DNA from: Lysobacter sp. GX 14042
GTDB taxonomy: Bacteria > Pseudomonadota > Gammaproteobacteria > Xanthomonadales > Xanthomonadaceae
Assembly: GCF_021390425.1 (NCBI RefSeq)
Contig: NZ_JAJUWY010000004.1
Coordinates: 124,001-188,000 of the forward strand
DNA length: 64,000 nucleotides
Reading direction: 5' to 3'
Shown here: in pieces, positions 50,923 through 63,560 of the stretch
Layout of the letters: every line of letters starts with the position of its first letter
Numbering within the stretch: position 1 is the first letter of the stretch
The notes under the pieces: model-generated
Told to the model about the DNA's origin: nothing
The model's input: the letters and a program-made list of their open reading frames with translations, nothing else
The model's database searches: none
Program-made: the position numbers and the translations under genes

Positions 50923-51630
50923 TCACCCCCCGCGCAACAACCCCTCCATCAACGCCAGGTCCGCCGGGGTGGTCACCTTGAGATTGTCCTCCCGCCCCTC
51001 GACCAGCCGCGGCCTGGCCCCGGCGCGCTCCATCGCCATCGCCTCGTCGGTCACCGTGACGCCGTCGGCCCGGGCACGCTCCAGCGCGCGAACCAGCGCC
51101 CCGCGGCGGAACGCCTGCGGGGTGAAGGCGCGCCACAGCACTCCGCGCGGCTCCGTCCCGGCGATTGTGCCGTCGCCGCAACCGCGCTTGAGGGTGTCGC
51201 GTACCGGAGCGGCGAGGATCGCCCCGTCGCCATGCGTACCGGCGACCTCGACCAGCCGCGCCAGGTCGGCCGGGTCGAGGTTCGGCCGTGCGGCGTCGTG
51301 CACCAGCACCAGGCCGTGCGCACCGGCGTCGCCCGGGATCACGCGCAGCGCCGCCAGGACCGAATCGGCCCGCTCCGCGCCCCCGGTGCAGCGCAGCACC
51401 GGCTTGCCGGCCAGCTGCTGCCAGCCCGGCCAGAAGCCGTCGTCGGCGGCCAGCGCCACCACGACTCCGGCCACCCGCGGGTGGTCGAGCACGGCTTCGA
51501 GCGCATGCCGGATCACCGGCCGGCCGGCGACCTCCAGGTATTGCTTGGGCACTTCGCCGCCGAAGCGCGTGCCTTTCCCGGCGGCGGGCATCACGGCCCA
51601 GACGGGGGGGTGTCCTGTCGTCACGGCCAC
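50923..51630 (-). CDS. ispD: 2-C-methyl-D-erythritol 4-phosphate cytidylyltransferase
   Basis: The 235-residue protein begins with the nucleotidyl-binding loop [20 protein letters not shown]. It has [19 protein letters not shown] and a C-terminal [17 protein letters not shown]. It transfers CMP to MEP in isoprenoid synthesis. The start is a GTG at 51630 or at 51624; an AGG favours 51624. It follows ftsB by 13 bases. Confidence 0.95.
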   Translation of the reverse strand: MAVTTGHPPVWAVMPAAGKGTRFGGEVPKQYLEVAGRPVIRHALEAVLDHPRVAGVVVALAADDGFWPGWQQLAGKPVLRCTGGAERADSVLAALRVIPGDAGAHGLVLVHDAARPNLDPADLARLVEVAGTHGDGAILAAPVRDTLKRGCGDGTIAGTEPRGVLWRAFTPQAFRRGALVRALERARADGVTVTDEAMAMERAGARPRLVEGREDNLKVTTPADLALMEGLLRGG

Positions 51631-51643
51631 GACCTGCCGCCGC

Positions 51644-51955
51644 TCACTCCGCGGGCTCCGCAGGCTGCGGTTCGCCGTTCTCGACGACGCGGTAGAAGGT
51701 CTCGCCCGGGCGGATCATGCCCAGTTCGCTGCGGGCGCGCTCCTCCACCGCGGCCTCGCCGGACTTGAGGTCCTCGACCTCGGCCGCCAGCGCGTCGTTG
51801 CGCTGCTGCAGGCCGAGGTTCTCCCGGCGCTGGGCCTCGACCTGCTCCTGCAGCGCCTCCACCGACGGGCGACCGCCCTCGCCGGACCAGAGGCGGGACT
51901 GCAGCATCACCAGCACGGCGACCAGCAGCAGTACCAGGACCCCGGTCCAGCGCAT
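51644..51955 (-). CDS. ftsB: cell division protein FtsB
   Basis: The 103-residue bitopic protein has a membrane helix (VLVLLLVAVLVMLQSRLW) and a coiled coil (VEALQEQVEAQRRENLGLQQ...ALAAEVEDLKSGEAAVEERA). The DivIC-type end is SELGMIRPGETFYRVVE. With FtsL and FtsQ it activates septal peptidoglycan synthesis. It lies 10 bases after eno, an arrangement conserved in gammaproteobacteria. The C-terminal tail ends PQPAEPAE. Confidence 0.93.
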   Translation of the reverse strand: MRWTGVLVLLLVAVLVMLQSRLWSGEGGRPSVEALQEQVEAQRRENLGLQQRNDALAAEVEDLKSGEAAVEERARSELGMIRPGETFYRVVENGEPQPAEPAE

Positions 51956-51965
51956 TGGAGTGGCC

Positions 51966-55825
<3,860 letters not shown>

Positions 55826-55889
55826 CTAGCTGCCGCTGGAAAGCGGTAGTCTACCGGCTGGCCGTGGCCGCCGCGACCGCTTGACAGCC

Positions 55890-56186
55890 TCAGCCGCGCC
55901 AGTCTTCTTCCTCTTCGCGCTCGGCCGGGCGCCGGTCGCCACGGGCGGCGGCGGCGTCCCGCGCCTTGCGCGCCTCCTCGGCGGCCCGGCGCGCGGCGTC
56001 GCGACGGGCGTCGGCGGCGCTGCGGTCGGCCTGCTCGGCGGCGGCCTTCTTGGGCTGGCGCTCGTGTGCCGTGGCCTGGTCCGCGGTATCGGCCTGCTGG
56101 GCCGAGGCCACCAGCGCCACCCCCGCCAGCGCCAGGCCAACCGGTACCAGCATCAGGGTCCGGAACGTGATCGTTGGGATCTTCAT
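55890..56186 (-). CDS. small exported charged helical protein
   Basis: The 98-residue protein has a signal peptide (MKIPTITFRTLMLVPVGLAL AGVALVASA, cleavage about residue 29). The mature part is all charged helix, with Ala/Arg/Glu/Asp repeats (RRDAARRAAEEARKARDAAA) and a very acidic end EEEEDWRG. It has no cysteine. I do not recognise a family; it may be a periplasmic coiled-coil protein. The frame extends far upstream but only this ATG gives a signal peptide. Confidence 0.65.
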   Translation of the reverse strand: MKIPTITFRTLMLVPVGLALAGVALVASAQQADTADQATAHERQPKKAAAEQADRSAADARRDAARRAAEEARKARDAAAARGDRRPAEREEEEDWRG

Positions 56187-56384
56187 CGGCTTGTCCTCTT
56201 CATGTGCGGAATGGCGCCGCCTCCCCGCGTGACGACCCCGGAAGGCTAGCGCGTCGTGGCGTGAGGGCACCTGAAGGACCCCACATCCCGGCGCCTGACG
56301 TTCAGCGACCCCTTGCTTGACCCCCTTCTGCCCGACCCGCATTCTGGCGGACTTTCCGCAGTCCCCGCACCGGCTCCGCACCGC

Positions 56385-58292
56385 ATGAACACCCGCTACA
56401 ACGCCGCCGACATCGAAGTCCTGTCGGGCCTTGACCCGGTCAAGCGCCGGCCCGGCATGTACACCGACACCACCCGCCCCAACCACCTGGTCCAGGAGGT
56501 GGTCGACAACGCCGTGGACGAGGCGCTGGCAGGGCACGCCCGGCTGGTGGAGGTGACCGTGTACGCCGACGGCAGCTGCGAGGTGTCCGATGACGGGCGC
56601 GGCATGCCGGTCGACATCCACCCCGAGGAAGGCGTGCCGGGCGTGGAACTGATCCTGACCCGGCTGCACGCCGGCGGTAAGTTCTCCAACCGCAACTACA
56701 CCTTCTCCGGCGGCCTGCACGGCGTGGGCGTGAGCGTGGTCAACGCCTTGAGCACCCGGGTCGAGGTGTCCATCAAGCGCGAGGGCAGCGAGCACCGCAT
56801 CGCCTTCGCCGACGGCGACCGCGCCAGCGAGCTCGAGGTCGTGGGCAGCGTCGGCAGGCGCAACACCGGCACCCGGCTGCGCTTCTGGCCCGACCCGAAG
56901 TATTTCGACACCCCGAAGTTCAACCTGCGCGCGCTGAAGCACCTGCTGCGCGCCAAGGCGGTGCTGTGCCCCGGGCTGACCGTGCGCCTGGTGGAGGAAG
57001 CCGGCGGCGAGCGCGTCGAGTGGCATTACGAGAACGGGCTGCGCGACTACCTGCTGGGCGAGCTGGGCAACCGCGAGCTGCTGCCGCCGGAACTGTTCGT
57101 CGGCGGGCTGGGCCGCGAGACCGAGACCGTGGAATGGGCGGTGGCCTGGTCGGCCGAGGGCGAGCTGGTCCAGGAAAGCTACGTCAACCTGATCCCGACG
57201 GCCCAGCACGGCACCCACGTCAATGGCCTGCGCAGCGGTTTCACCGATGCGCTGCGCAAGTTCTGCGACTTCCGCAACCTGCTGCCGCGCGGGGTCAAGC
57301 TGGCACCCGAGGACGTCTGGGACCGGGTGAGCTTCGTGCTCAGCCTGAAGATGACCGACCCGCAGTTCTCCGGCCAGACCAAGGAGCGGCTGAGCTCGCG
57401 CCAGGCCGCGGGCTTCATCGAGGGCGCCGCCGAGGACGCCTTCACCCTGTGGCTCAACCAGCACGTGGAATGGGGCGAGCGCATCGCCCAGCTGGCCATC
57501 GAGCGCGCCAGCGCGCGGCTGAAGACCGATAAGCAGGTCACCCGCAAGAAGGTCACCCAGGGCCCCGCCCTGCCCGGCAAGCTGGCCGACTGCATCAGCC
57601 AGGACCTCTCGCGCACCGAGCTGTTCCTGGTCGAGGGCGACTCGGCCGGCGGCAGCGCCAAGCAGGCGCGCGACAAGGACTTCCAGGCGATCCTCCCGCT
57701 GCGCGGCAAGATCCTCAACACCTGGGAGGTGGCGTCGGGCAGCGTGCTGGCTTCGCAGGAGGTCCACGACCTGGCGGTGGCGATCGGCTGCGACCCGGGC
57801 AAGGACGAGCTGTCCGGGCTGCGCTACGGCAAGGTGGTGATCCTCGCCGACGCCGACTCCGACGGCCTGCACATCGCCACCCTGCTCACCGCCCTGTTCC
57901 TGCAGCACTTCCCCGCCCTGGTCCGCGCCGGCCACGTGTTCGTGGCGATGCCGCCGCTGTTCCGCATCGACCTGGGCAAGCAGGTCCACTACGCCCTGGA
58001 CGAGGAGGAGAAGCAGATCCTGCTCGACCGGATCGAGCGCGAGAAGGCACAGAAGAAGAAGGGTTCGGCCGGTACCGTCCAGGTCACCCGCTTCAAGGGC
58101 CTGGGCGAGATGAACCCGGCGCAGCTGCGCGAGTCGACCATCCACCCCGACACCCGACGCCTGGTACAGCTGACCGTCGACGACGCCGACGGCACCCGCT
58201 CGCTGATGGACATGCTGCTGGGCAAGAAGCGTGCGTCCGACCGCAAGGCGTGGCTGGAGGAGAAGGGCGACCTGGCGACGCTGGAGGTCTGA
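56385..58292 (+). CDS. parE: DNA topoisomerase IV subunit B
   Basis: The 635-residue protein has the GHKL ATPase (EVVDNAVDEALAGHARLVEV, SDDGRGMPVD, GLHGVGVSVVNALS) and transducer. The TOPRIM domain has ELFLVEGDSAGGSAKQARDK and the DADSDGLHI metal triad. The C-terminal end TLEV and overall length fit ParE rather than GyrB. With ParC it decatenates daughter chromosomes; parC is not in the window. The 198 bases upstream hold no gene; nothing clear as a promoter. Confidence 0.95.
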   Translation: MNTRYNAADIEVLSGLDPVKRRPGMYTDTTRPNHLVQEVVDNAVDEALAGHARLVEVTVYADGSCEVSDDGRGMPVDIHPEEGVPGVELILTRLHAGGKFSNRNYTFSGGLHGVGVSVVNALSTRVEVSIKREGSEHRIAFADGDRASELEVVGSVGRRNTGTRLRFWPDPKYFDTPKFNLRALKHLLRAKAVLCPGLTVRLVEEAGGERVEWHYENGLRDYLLGELGNRELLPPELFVGGLGRETETVEWAVAWSAEGELVQESYVNLIPTAQHGTHVNGLRSGFTDALRKFCDFRNLLPRGVKLAPEDVWDRVSFVLSLKMTDPQFSGQTKERLSSRQAAGFIEGAAEDAFTLWLNQHVEWGERIAQLAIERASARLKTDKQVTRKKVTQGPALPGKLADCISQDLSRTELFLVEGDSAGGSAKQARDKDFQAILPLRGKILNTWEVASGSVLASQEVHDLAVAIGCDPGKDELSGLRYGKVVILADADSDGLHIATLLTALFLQHFPALVRAGHVFVAMPPLFRIDLGKQVHYALDEEEKQILLDRIEREKAQKKKGSAGTVQVTRFKGLGEMNPAQLRESTIHPDTRRLVQLTVDDADGTRSLMDMLLGKKRASDRKAWLEEKGDLATLEV

Positions 58293-58295
58293 GCC

Positions 58296-59099
58296 TCAGC
58301 CAGCGGCCGGGCTCTGCCCGGCGTCCAGGCACACCTCCAGCAGCCGGCGCAGGAGCGGCTGCAGGCGCGCCGCACGGGCCGGGTCGAACTCACCGCTGCC
58401 CTCGTCCATGTAGCAGCGCTGGCTGGTTTCCATCTGCACCGCCTGGATGCCCCGTGCCGGGTCGCCATAGTGCCGGGTGATGTGGCCGCCCTTGAAGCGT
58501 CCGTTGGCAACCCAGTCGTAGTCGTCCTGCCCGGCCAGCACCTGCTCGAGCCGTTGCTGCAGCGCCGGGGTGCAGCTGGCACCGGCCGCAGTGCCCAGGT
58601 TGAGGTCCGGCAGCCGGCCCTCGAACAGGAACGGCAGGTCGCTGCCGCGGATCGAATGGCCTTCCCACAGCACCACCCGGCCGTGCCCGCCGCGCAGGCG
58701 CTCCAGCTCCCCGCGCAGGGCGTCGTGGTAGGGGCGCCAGTAACGTTCGATCCGGGTGGCGATCTCCGCCTTTCCCGGCTGCTGTCCTTCCAGGTAGACC
58801 GGCCCGCCGTCGAAGCGGGTGGTCGGGCACAGTCCGGTGGTGTTCTGCCCGGGGTACAGCGAGGTGTCGTCCTCCGGGCGGTTCAGGTCGACCACGTAGC
58901 GCGAGTAGCGCGGCACCAGCACCGAGGCACCCAGCGCGCGGGCGAAGTCGTACAGGCGTGACACGTGCCAGTCGGTATCCGGCGCCGTGCGCGCGGGCCC
59001 GGCCATGCGCTCGGCGAGTGCCACGGGGATTTCGCTGCCGTCGTGCGGCAGGCTCAGCAGCAGCGGAGCGCTGCCACGGTGGAGGCGATAGCTGTCCAT
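58296..59099 (-). CDS. hutG: N-formylglutamate deformylase-family amidohydrolase
   Basis: The 267-residue protein has the FGase pattern: LLLSLPHDGSEIP, DTDWHVSRLYDFARALGASV, VVDLNRPEDDTSLYPGQNTT, and VVLWEGHSIRGSDLPFLFEG. This is the HutG2 type that frees glutamate from N-formylglutamate at the end of histidine degradation. No other hut gene is in the window, so it could have another amide substrate. The ATG at 59099 is used; a GTG at 59108 is directly adjacent to the gor stop. It is convergent with parE. Confidence 0.88.
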   Translation of the reverse strand: MDSYRLHRGSAPLLLSLPHDGSEIPVALAERMAGPARTAPDTDWHVSRLYDFARALGASVLVPRYSRYVVDLNRPEDDTSLYPGQNTTGLCPTTRFDGGPVYLEGQQPGKAEIATRIERYWRPYHDALRGELERLRGGHGRVVLWEGHSIRGSDLPFLFEGRLPDLNLGTAAGASCTPALQQRLEQVLAGQDDYDWVANGRFKGGHITRHYGDPARGIQAVQMETSQRCYMDEGSGEFDPARAARLQPLLRRLLEVCLDAGQSPAAG

Positions 59100-59108
59100 G
59101 AGGTCCAC

Positions 59109-60473
59109 TCAGGTGTCCTGCATCAGCACCACTTCCTCGGCGCTGGTGGGATGGATGGCGACGGTGTCGTTGAGGTCGTCGAGGGTGGCGCCCATGCGCA
59201 CGGCGACGGCGAAGCCCTGGAGGATCTCGTCGGCGGCCTCGCCCAGCAGGTGCACGCCGGCGACCCGGCGCTCGGCGCCCACGCACACCAGCTTGAACAG
59301 GCTGCGCTGCGGGACGTCGGCGAGGGCGTTGAGCATCGGCCGGAAGCCGGCCCGGTACACGCTCACCGCCCCGGCGCCATGCCGCTCGACCGCTTGCTGC
59401 GTGGTCAGTCCGACCATCCCCAGCGGCGGATGGCTGAAGACCACGCTGGGGATGTTCTCCGGATCCAGCGGCCGGTCGCGGCCGGCGAAGACCCGGTCCA
59501 TCAGCCGGCGCGCGGCGGCGATCGCCACCGGGGTCAGCGGCAGGTCGGCGGTGACGTCGCCGACCGCGTGGATGCCTGCGACGCTGGTGTCGTGGCGCGC
59601 GTCGACCCGTACATGGCCACGCCCGTCGAGCTCCACGCCGGCAGCCTCCAGCCCGAGGTTGCCGGTGTTGGGCGCACGGCCGGTGGCGAACAGCACCGCG
59701 TCGAACACCGGATCAAAGGCCGGACCGGCCGGCCCTTCGACCACGACGCGGACGCGCCCGCCTTCGCGCTCCAGGGCCGTGGCGCTGCAGCCGAAGCGGA
59801 CCCCGACGCCGCTCTGGCGGTAGTCCTCGGCCAGCACCCGGGCGAGTTCCTCGTCGAATCCCGACAGCAGCCGCTCGCCGCGCACCAGCAGCTCGACCTG
59901 GCTGCCCAGCGCCTGCAGCACGCCGGCGAGCTCCACTCCGATATAGCCGCCGCCGATCACCGCGACCCGCCGCGGGGCCTGGACCCAGCCGAAGAAATCG
60001 TCCGAGGTGCCGCCCAGCTCCGCGCCGGGGATCGACGGGCGCAGCGCGCGCCCGCCGGTGGCGAGCAGGATCCGCTTCGCCCGCAGGAAGACGCCGTCGC
60101 CGCAGGCCACGGTCCTGGCATCGCGCAGGCTGCCGCGCATCGGCAGCACCGCGATGCCCGCCTCGTCCAGGCGGCGCCGGTAGCTCTCATGGATGTTGCC
60201 GATGTAGCGCTGGCGATGGCCGATGAAGGTCGGCCAGTCAAGCGAGCCGGCGCTGGAGGAGAAGCCGAGCTGGCCGGCAAGGCCAAGCCTGCGCCCGACC
60301 TCGGCGGCCAGCCACATCGCCTTCTTCGGGACGCAGCCGGCATTGACGCAGGTGCCGCCCAGCGCATCGGGCTCGAGCAGCGCCACGCTCGCGCCATGCG
60401 CGGCGGCCCGGAACGCACCCGCCAGGCCGCCGGAGCCGCCGCCGATCACGATCAGGTCGAAATCCTGTGACAT
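59109..60473 (-). CDS. gor: glutathione-disulfide reductase
   Basis: The 454-residue flavoprotein has FAD-binding GGGSGG, the redox-active pair Cys42/Cys47 in GGTCVNAGCVPKK, NAD(P) site GGGYIGVELAGVL, GDVTADLPLTPVA and the C-terminal catalytic HPTSAEEVVLM. It reduces GSSG with NADPH. Cofactor choice follows from basic residues after the second glycine motif (LVRGERLL). It is followed by hutG with 9 bases between. Confidence 0.93.
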   Translation of the reverse strand: MSQDFDLIVIGGGSGGLAGAFRAAAHGASVALLEPDALGGTCVNAGCVPKKAMWLAAEVGRRLGLAGQLGFSSSAGSLDWPTFIGHRQRYIGNIHESYRRRLDEAGIAVLPMRGSLRDARTVACGDGVFLRAKRILLATGGRALRPSIPGAELGGTSDDFFGWVQAPRRVAVIGGGYIGVELAGVLQALGSQVELLVRGERLLSGFDEELARVLAEDYRQSGVGVRFGCSATALEREGGRVRVVVEGPAGPAFDPVFDAVLFATGRAPNTGNLGLEAAGVELDGRGHVRVDARHDTSVAGIHAVGDVTADLPLTPVAIAAARRLMDRVFAGRDRPLDPENIPSVVFSHPPLGMVGLTTQQAVERHGAGAVSVYRAGFRPMLNALADVPQRSLFKLVCVGAERRVAGVHLLGEAADEILQGFAVAVRMGATLDDLNDTVAIHPTSAEEVVLMQDT

Positions 60474-60540
60474 GTATTCCTCCGGCAGACGGGCCACGCT
60501 GCCATAGCCCTCGCCGGGCGGCAAACCGGATCCTGGCCCC

Positions 60541-61797
60541 TCACCCCAGCCGCGCCGGATCGAAAGGCGCGGCATCCATCGCCGGTGCCCGCCCCGCCAC
60601 CAGGTCGGCCACCAGCTGCCCGGTCCCCGCGCTCATCCCCACGCCCATCATTCCGTGGCCGGTGGCCAGCCAGGCGTGGCGATGCGCCGGCAGGCGACCG
60701 ATGATCGGCACGTCGTCGCAGCTCATCGGCCGCCAGCCGCACCAGCGCTCGCGCACCCGCGGGCCGACCGGCTCGTGCAGGCTGGCGCGGGCCGCGCGCT
60801 CCAGCGCCGCCAGCCGCCGTGGCTGCAGGCGCTCGTCGAAGCCGGAGAACTCCATGGTGCTGCCCAGCCGGAAGCCGCTCGGCCAGCTGGTCACGCAGAC
60901 CGACCAGTCGCGCAGCACCAGTGGGCGCAGCGGGACCCGCGATGGCGGATCGTAGGTGATCGAATACCCCTTGCCTGGCTGCATCGCCAGGGCCAGCCAG
61001 GGCGCATCGATCGCCCGCGCCAGCTGCGGCGACCAGGCACCGGCGGCGATCACCGCCTCGCGCGCGTGCAGCGGTCCGGCCGGCGTCTGCAGGACGACGC
61101 CGGCGCCGTCCTCCTCCAGCCGCTGCAGCGGGCGGTCCTCGTCGATGCTCCCGCCACGTTCGCGGACCACCCGGGCGAGCTCGTCGACGTACCGGTCCGG
61201 GCGCAGGACCGCGTCGCCGCGGAAGCGGATCGCACCGGCGGTACCGGGCAGCACCGCCGGCTCCATGGCGTCGTAGGCGGGCCCGTCGATCACGTCGACC
61301 TCCACCCCCAGTTCGCGCAGCAGGTCCAGTTCGCCCTGGCCGCGCTCGAAGGCCGCCGGGGCACGGAAGACGTAGTCCTCGCCGGACGGGGAGAACTCGC
61401 AGGCGAGCCCGTGGCGTGCGATCCAGTCGGCCAGCCGGGCACGTGAATCGTTGAGCAGCAGCGACTTGGCCCGGGCGCTGGCTTCCCAGTCGCGCCGGTT
61501 GCAGCGGCCGGCGAACCGCCACAGCCAGCGCCACAGCCGCGCGTCCACCCGGGGGCGGATGTACAGCGGCGCGTCCGGCCTCAGCATCATCCTCAGCGCC
61601 TCGCCGACGCGGCCGGGCGCGGCCAGTGGTGGCGCATGGCTGGGGGTGATGGTCCCGCAGTTGCCATGCGAGCTGCCGCTGCCGATCCGGCGTGCCTCGA
61701 TCACCCGCACGCCGCGCCCGTCCTCCAGCAGCGCCAGCGCGGTGGCCAGCCCGACCACGCCGGCCCCGACCACCACCACGTCATCGCGCTGCGCCAT
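60541..61797 (-). CDS. FAD-dependent D-amino-acid dehydrogenase-like oxidase
   Basis: The 418-residue protein is a DAO-fold flavoenzyme: VVVVGAGVVGLATALALLED near the N-terminus, GNCGTITPSHAPPLAAPG, then VIAAGAWSPQLARAI and a C-terminal GHGMMGVGMSAGTGQLVADL. This matches the DadA-like group, oxidising D-amino acids, with electrons to quinone. Specific substrate not shown; proline/hydroxyproline-type DAO enzymes are an alternative, and putP lies in the same window but far away. TAGACT, 7 bases before the ATG, may be its -10. Confidence 0.85.
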   Translation of the reverse strand: MAQRDDVVVVGAGVVGLATALALLEDGRGVRVIEARRIGSGSSHGNCGTITPSHAPPLAAPGRVGEALRMMLRPDAPLYIRPRVDARLWRWLWRFAGRCNRRDWEASARAKSLLLNDSRARLADWIARHGLACEFSPSGEDYVFRAPAAFERGQGELDLLRELGVEVDVIDGPAYDAMEPAVLPGTAGAIRFRGDAVLRPDRYVDELARVVRERGGSIDEDRPLQRLEEDGAGVVLQTPAGPLHAREAVIAAGAWSPQLARAIDAPWLALAMQPGKGYSITYDPPSRVPLRPLVLRDWSVCVTSWPSGFRLGSTMEFSGFDERLQPRRLAALERAARASLHEPVGPRVRERWCGWRPMSCDDVPIIGRLPAHRHAWLATGHGMMGVGMSAGTGQLVADLVAGRAPAMDAAPFDPARLG

Positions 61798-61807
61798 GCC
61801 GGCGAGT

Positions 61808-63022
61808 CTACGCGGGTACTTGGCGCAGCGGCGGCAGGCGCCACCAGGTGAAGGCGCGCCACAGCCATTCCACCGGTCCCTGGCGGAACCGCGCCAGCCA
61901 CCAGCGGCTGGCCAGCACCTGCAGGGTGAAGAACACGACCACGCCGAGCACCTGCCCGGCGCGGCCTACCCCACCCCACATCCCCAAGCCATGGCCATAG
62001 AAGATCCAGGTGCCGACCAGCGACTGCAGCAGGTAATTGCTCAGTGCCATCCGCCCGGCTGGCGCGAGCACGCCCAACAGCGAGCGGGGCCGGGCCGCGA
62101 GCAGCAGCACGATGCCCGCGTAGGCCAGGCCCGCGGGCAGCCCGGCAGCCATGTGCAGGACGGCGGCGACCATGCCCGTGCCCACCGACGCGGCCTGCCC
62201 CGGCACCGGATCCACCGCGAGGCTCGCCAGGGTCAGCACCAGGCCGCCGGCCAGTCCAATCGCCACCAGGCGCAGCAGCGCCGGGCGGTGGGCGGCGGGA
62301 TCGGCCGCCAGCCCCGAACGGAGCATCCAGCCGCCGACCAGGAAGGTGCCCAGCAATCCCGGGAGCATCACCACCAGGTTGCCGGCCATCGCGGTCCAGT
62401 AGTGCACCCGCTGCGCCGTCGCCTCCAGCCAGCTGCCGTGGGCGTAGGCGGCGATCTCCTGCAGTCGCATGCCCTCCAGCGACTCCAGGACGCCGCCGGC
62501 CACTTCGGGCCCGGCCTGTTCGGCCAGCACCAGCAGCCCGCCCCCGGCGAGCATCAGCGTGGCCCACACGCTCCACAGCACCAGGCCCATGACGCCCAGG
62601 GTGGCGGTGCCCGCCTCGCGGAAGAACAGCAGCAGGCCCAATGCCCCCAGCGCGTAGGACACCAGGATGTCACCGGCCCAGATGAACCAGGCGTGCGCCA
62701 GGCCGATCACCAGCAGGCCTGCGATGCGGCGCAGGTAGACCGGCGCGAACCGCGTACCGGCGGTCCGCGCGCGCTCGAGCATCAGCACGAAACCCATGCC
62801 GAACAGCAGCGAGAACAGGGTCCAGAACTTTCCCTGGACCAGCAGGTAGACCAGCCAGTCCGCCGCGGCATCGAGGACGCCCTGTCCCGGCTGCACGCCG
62901 CCGCCCATCTGTGACAGCGGCGCGCCGAAGTATTCGACGTTCATCAGCGCGATGCCCAGCAGGGCGAACCCGCGCAATGCGTCCAGGTGATCCAGGCGAC
63001 CGCCGCCGGCGGTCGCCGTCAT
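61808..63022 (-). CDS. DUF418 (YeiB-like) multi-pass membrane protein
   Basis: The 404-residue protein has about ten membrane helices and the features of DUF418/DUF1624 proteins: LDHLDALRGFALLGIALMNV near the start, FWTLFSLLFGMGFVLMLERA, PAGRMALSNYLLQSLVGTW and the aromatic-basic C-terminus. Relation to acyltransferase-3 enzymes suggests lipid or polysaccharide modification at the inner membrane, but the family has no settled function. It begins 8 bases before the slyD stop and ends 10 bases before the DadA-like start. Confidence 0.85.
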   Translation of the reverse strand: MTATAGGGRLDHLDALRGFALLGIALMNVEYFGAPLSQMGGGVQPGQGVLDAAADWLVYLLVQGKFWTLFSLLFGMGFVLMLERARTAGTRFAPVYLRRIAGLLVIGLAHAWFIWAGDILVSYALGALGLLLFFREAGTATLGVMGLVLWSVWATLMLAGGGLLVLAEQAGPEVAGGVLESLEGMRLQEIAAYAHGSWLEATAQRVHYWTAMAGNLVVMLPGLLGTFLVGGWMLRSGLAADPAAHRPALLRLVAIGLAGGLVLTLASLAVDPVPGQAASVGTGMVAAVLHMAAGLPAGLAYAGIVLLLAARPRSLLGVLAPAGRMALSNYLLQSLVGTWIFYGHGLGMWGGVGRAGQVLGVVVFFTLQVLASRWWLARFRQGPVEWLWRAFTWWRLPPLRQVPA

Positions 63023-63029
63023 GCGCGGC

Positions 63030-63509
63030 TCAGTGCTCGTGGCCGCCATCGCCGTGCACGTGGCCGTGCTCGACTTCCTCGGCCGCCGCCTCGCGCACTT
63101 CGACGATCTCGATGTCGAAGCTCAGGTCCTTGCCGGCCATCGGGTGGTTGAGGTCGACGTCGACCACGCTCATGCCGACCTTCTGGATGGTCACCGCCCG
63201 CGGGCCGAAATTGGTCGGCAGTACCGCCTGCATGCCCGGCACCAGTTTGGTGCCCTGGAAGTACTTCTTGGGCACCCGCTGGGTCAGGCCCTCGCGGATC
63301 TCGCCATAGGCCTCAGCCGCGGGAACCTCGGCGGTGAAGGTGTCGCCGGCCTCGTGGCCGTCCATCGCCTTCTCCAGGCCCGGGATGATGTTGCCGTGCC
63401 CGACCAGGATCGCCAGCGGACCGCTGTCGCGTGAACTCTCCAGCTGCTCGCCGCCCTGCTCGGAAACGGTGTAGTGGAACTTCACGACGCGGTCTTTCTC
63501 GATCTTCAT
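63030..63509 (-). CDS. SlyD-like FKBP peptidyl-prolyl isomerase
   Basis: The 159-residue protein has the FKBP-IF layout: VVKFHYTVSEQGGEQLESS, LVGHGNIIPGLEKAMDGHEA, GDTFTAEVPAAEAYGE and DLNHPMAGKDLSFDIEIVE. The short His-rich tail (EHGHVHGDGGHEH) is a potential Ni/Zn binder, shorter than in E. coli SlyD. It assists folding and possibly nickel handling. The start gives the usual family N-terminus. It is divergent from the NlpC/P60 gene over 51 bases. Confidence 0.9.
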   Translation of the reverse strand: MKIEKDRVVKFHYTVSEQGGEQLESSRDSGPLAILVGHGNIIPGLEKAMDGHEAGDTFTAEVPAAEAYGEIREGLTQRVPKKYFQGTKLVPGMQAVLPTNFGPRAVTIQKVGMSVVDVDLNHPMAGKDLSFDIEIVEVREAAAEEVEHGHVHGDGGHEH

Positions 63510-63560
63510 TGGCTGGCTCTCTGGTTGCCGTCGCGGACGAAAGCGGCCAAGCTGTCGCAC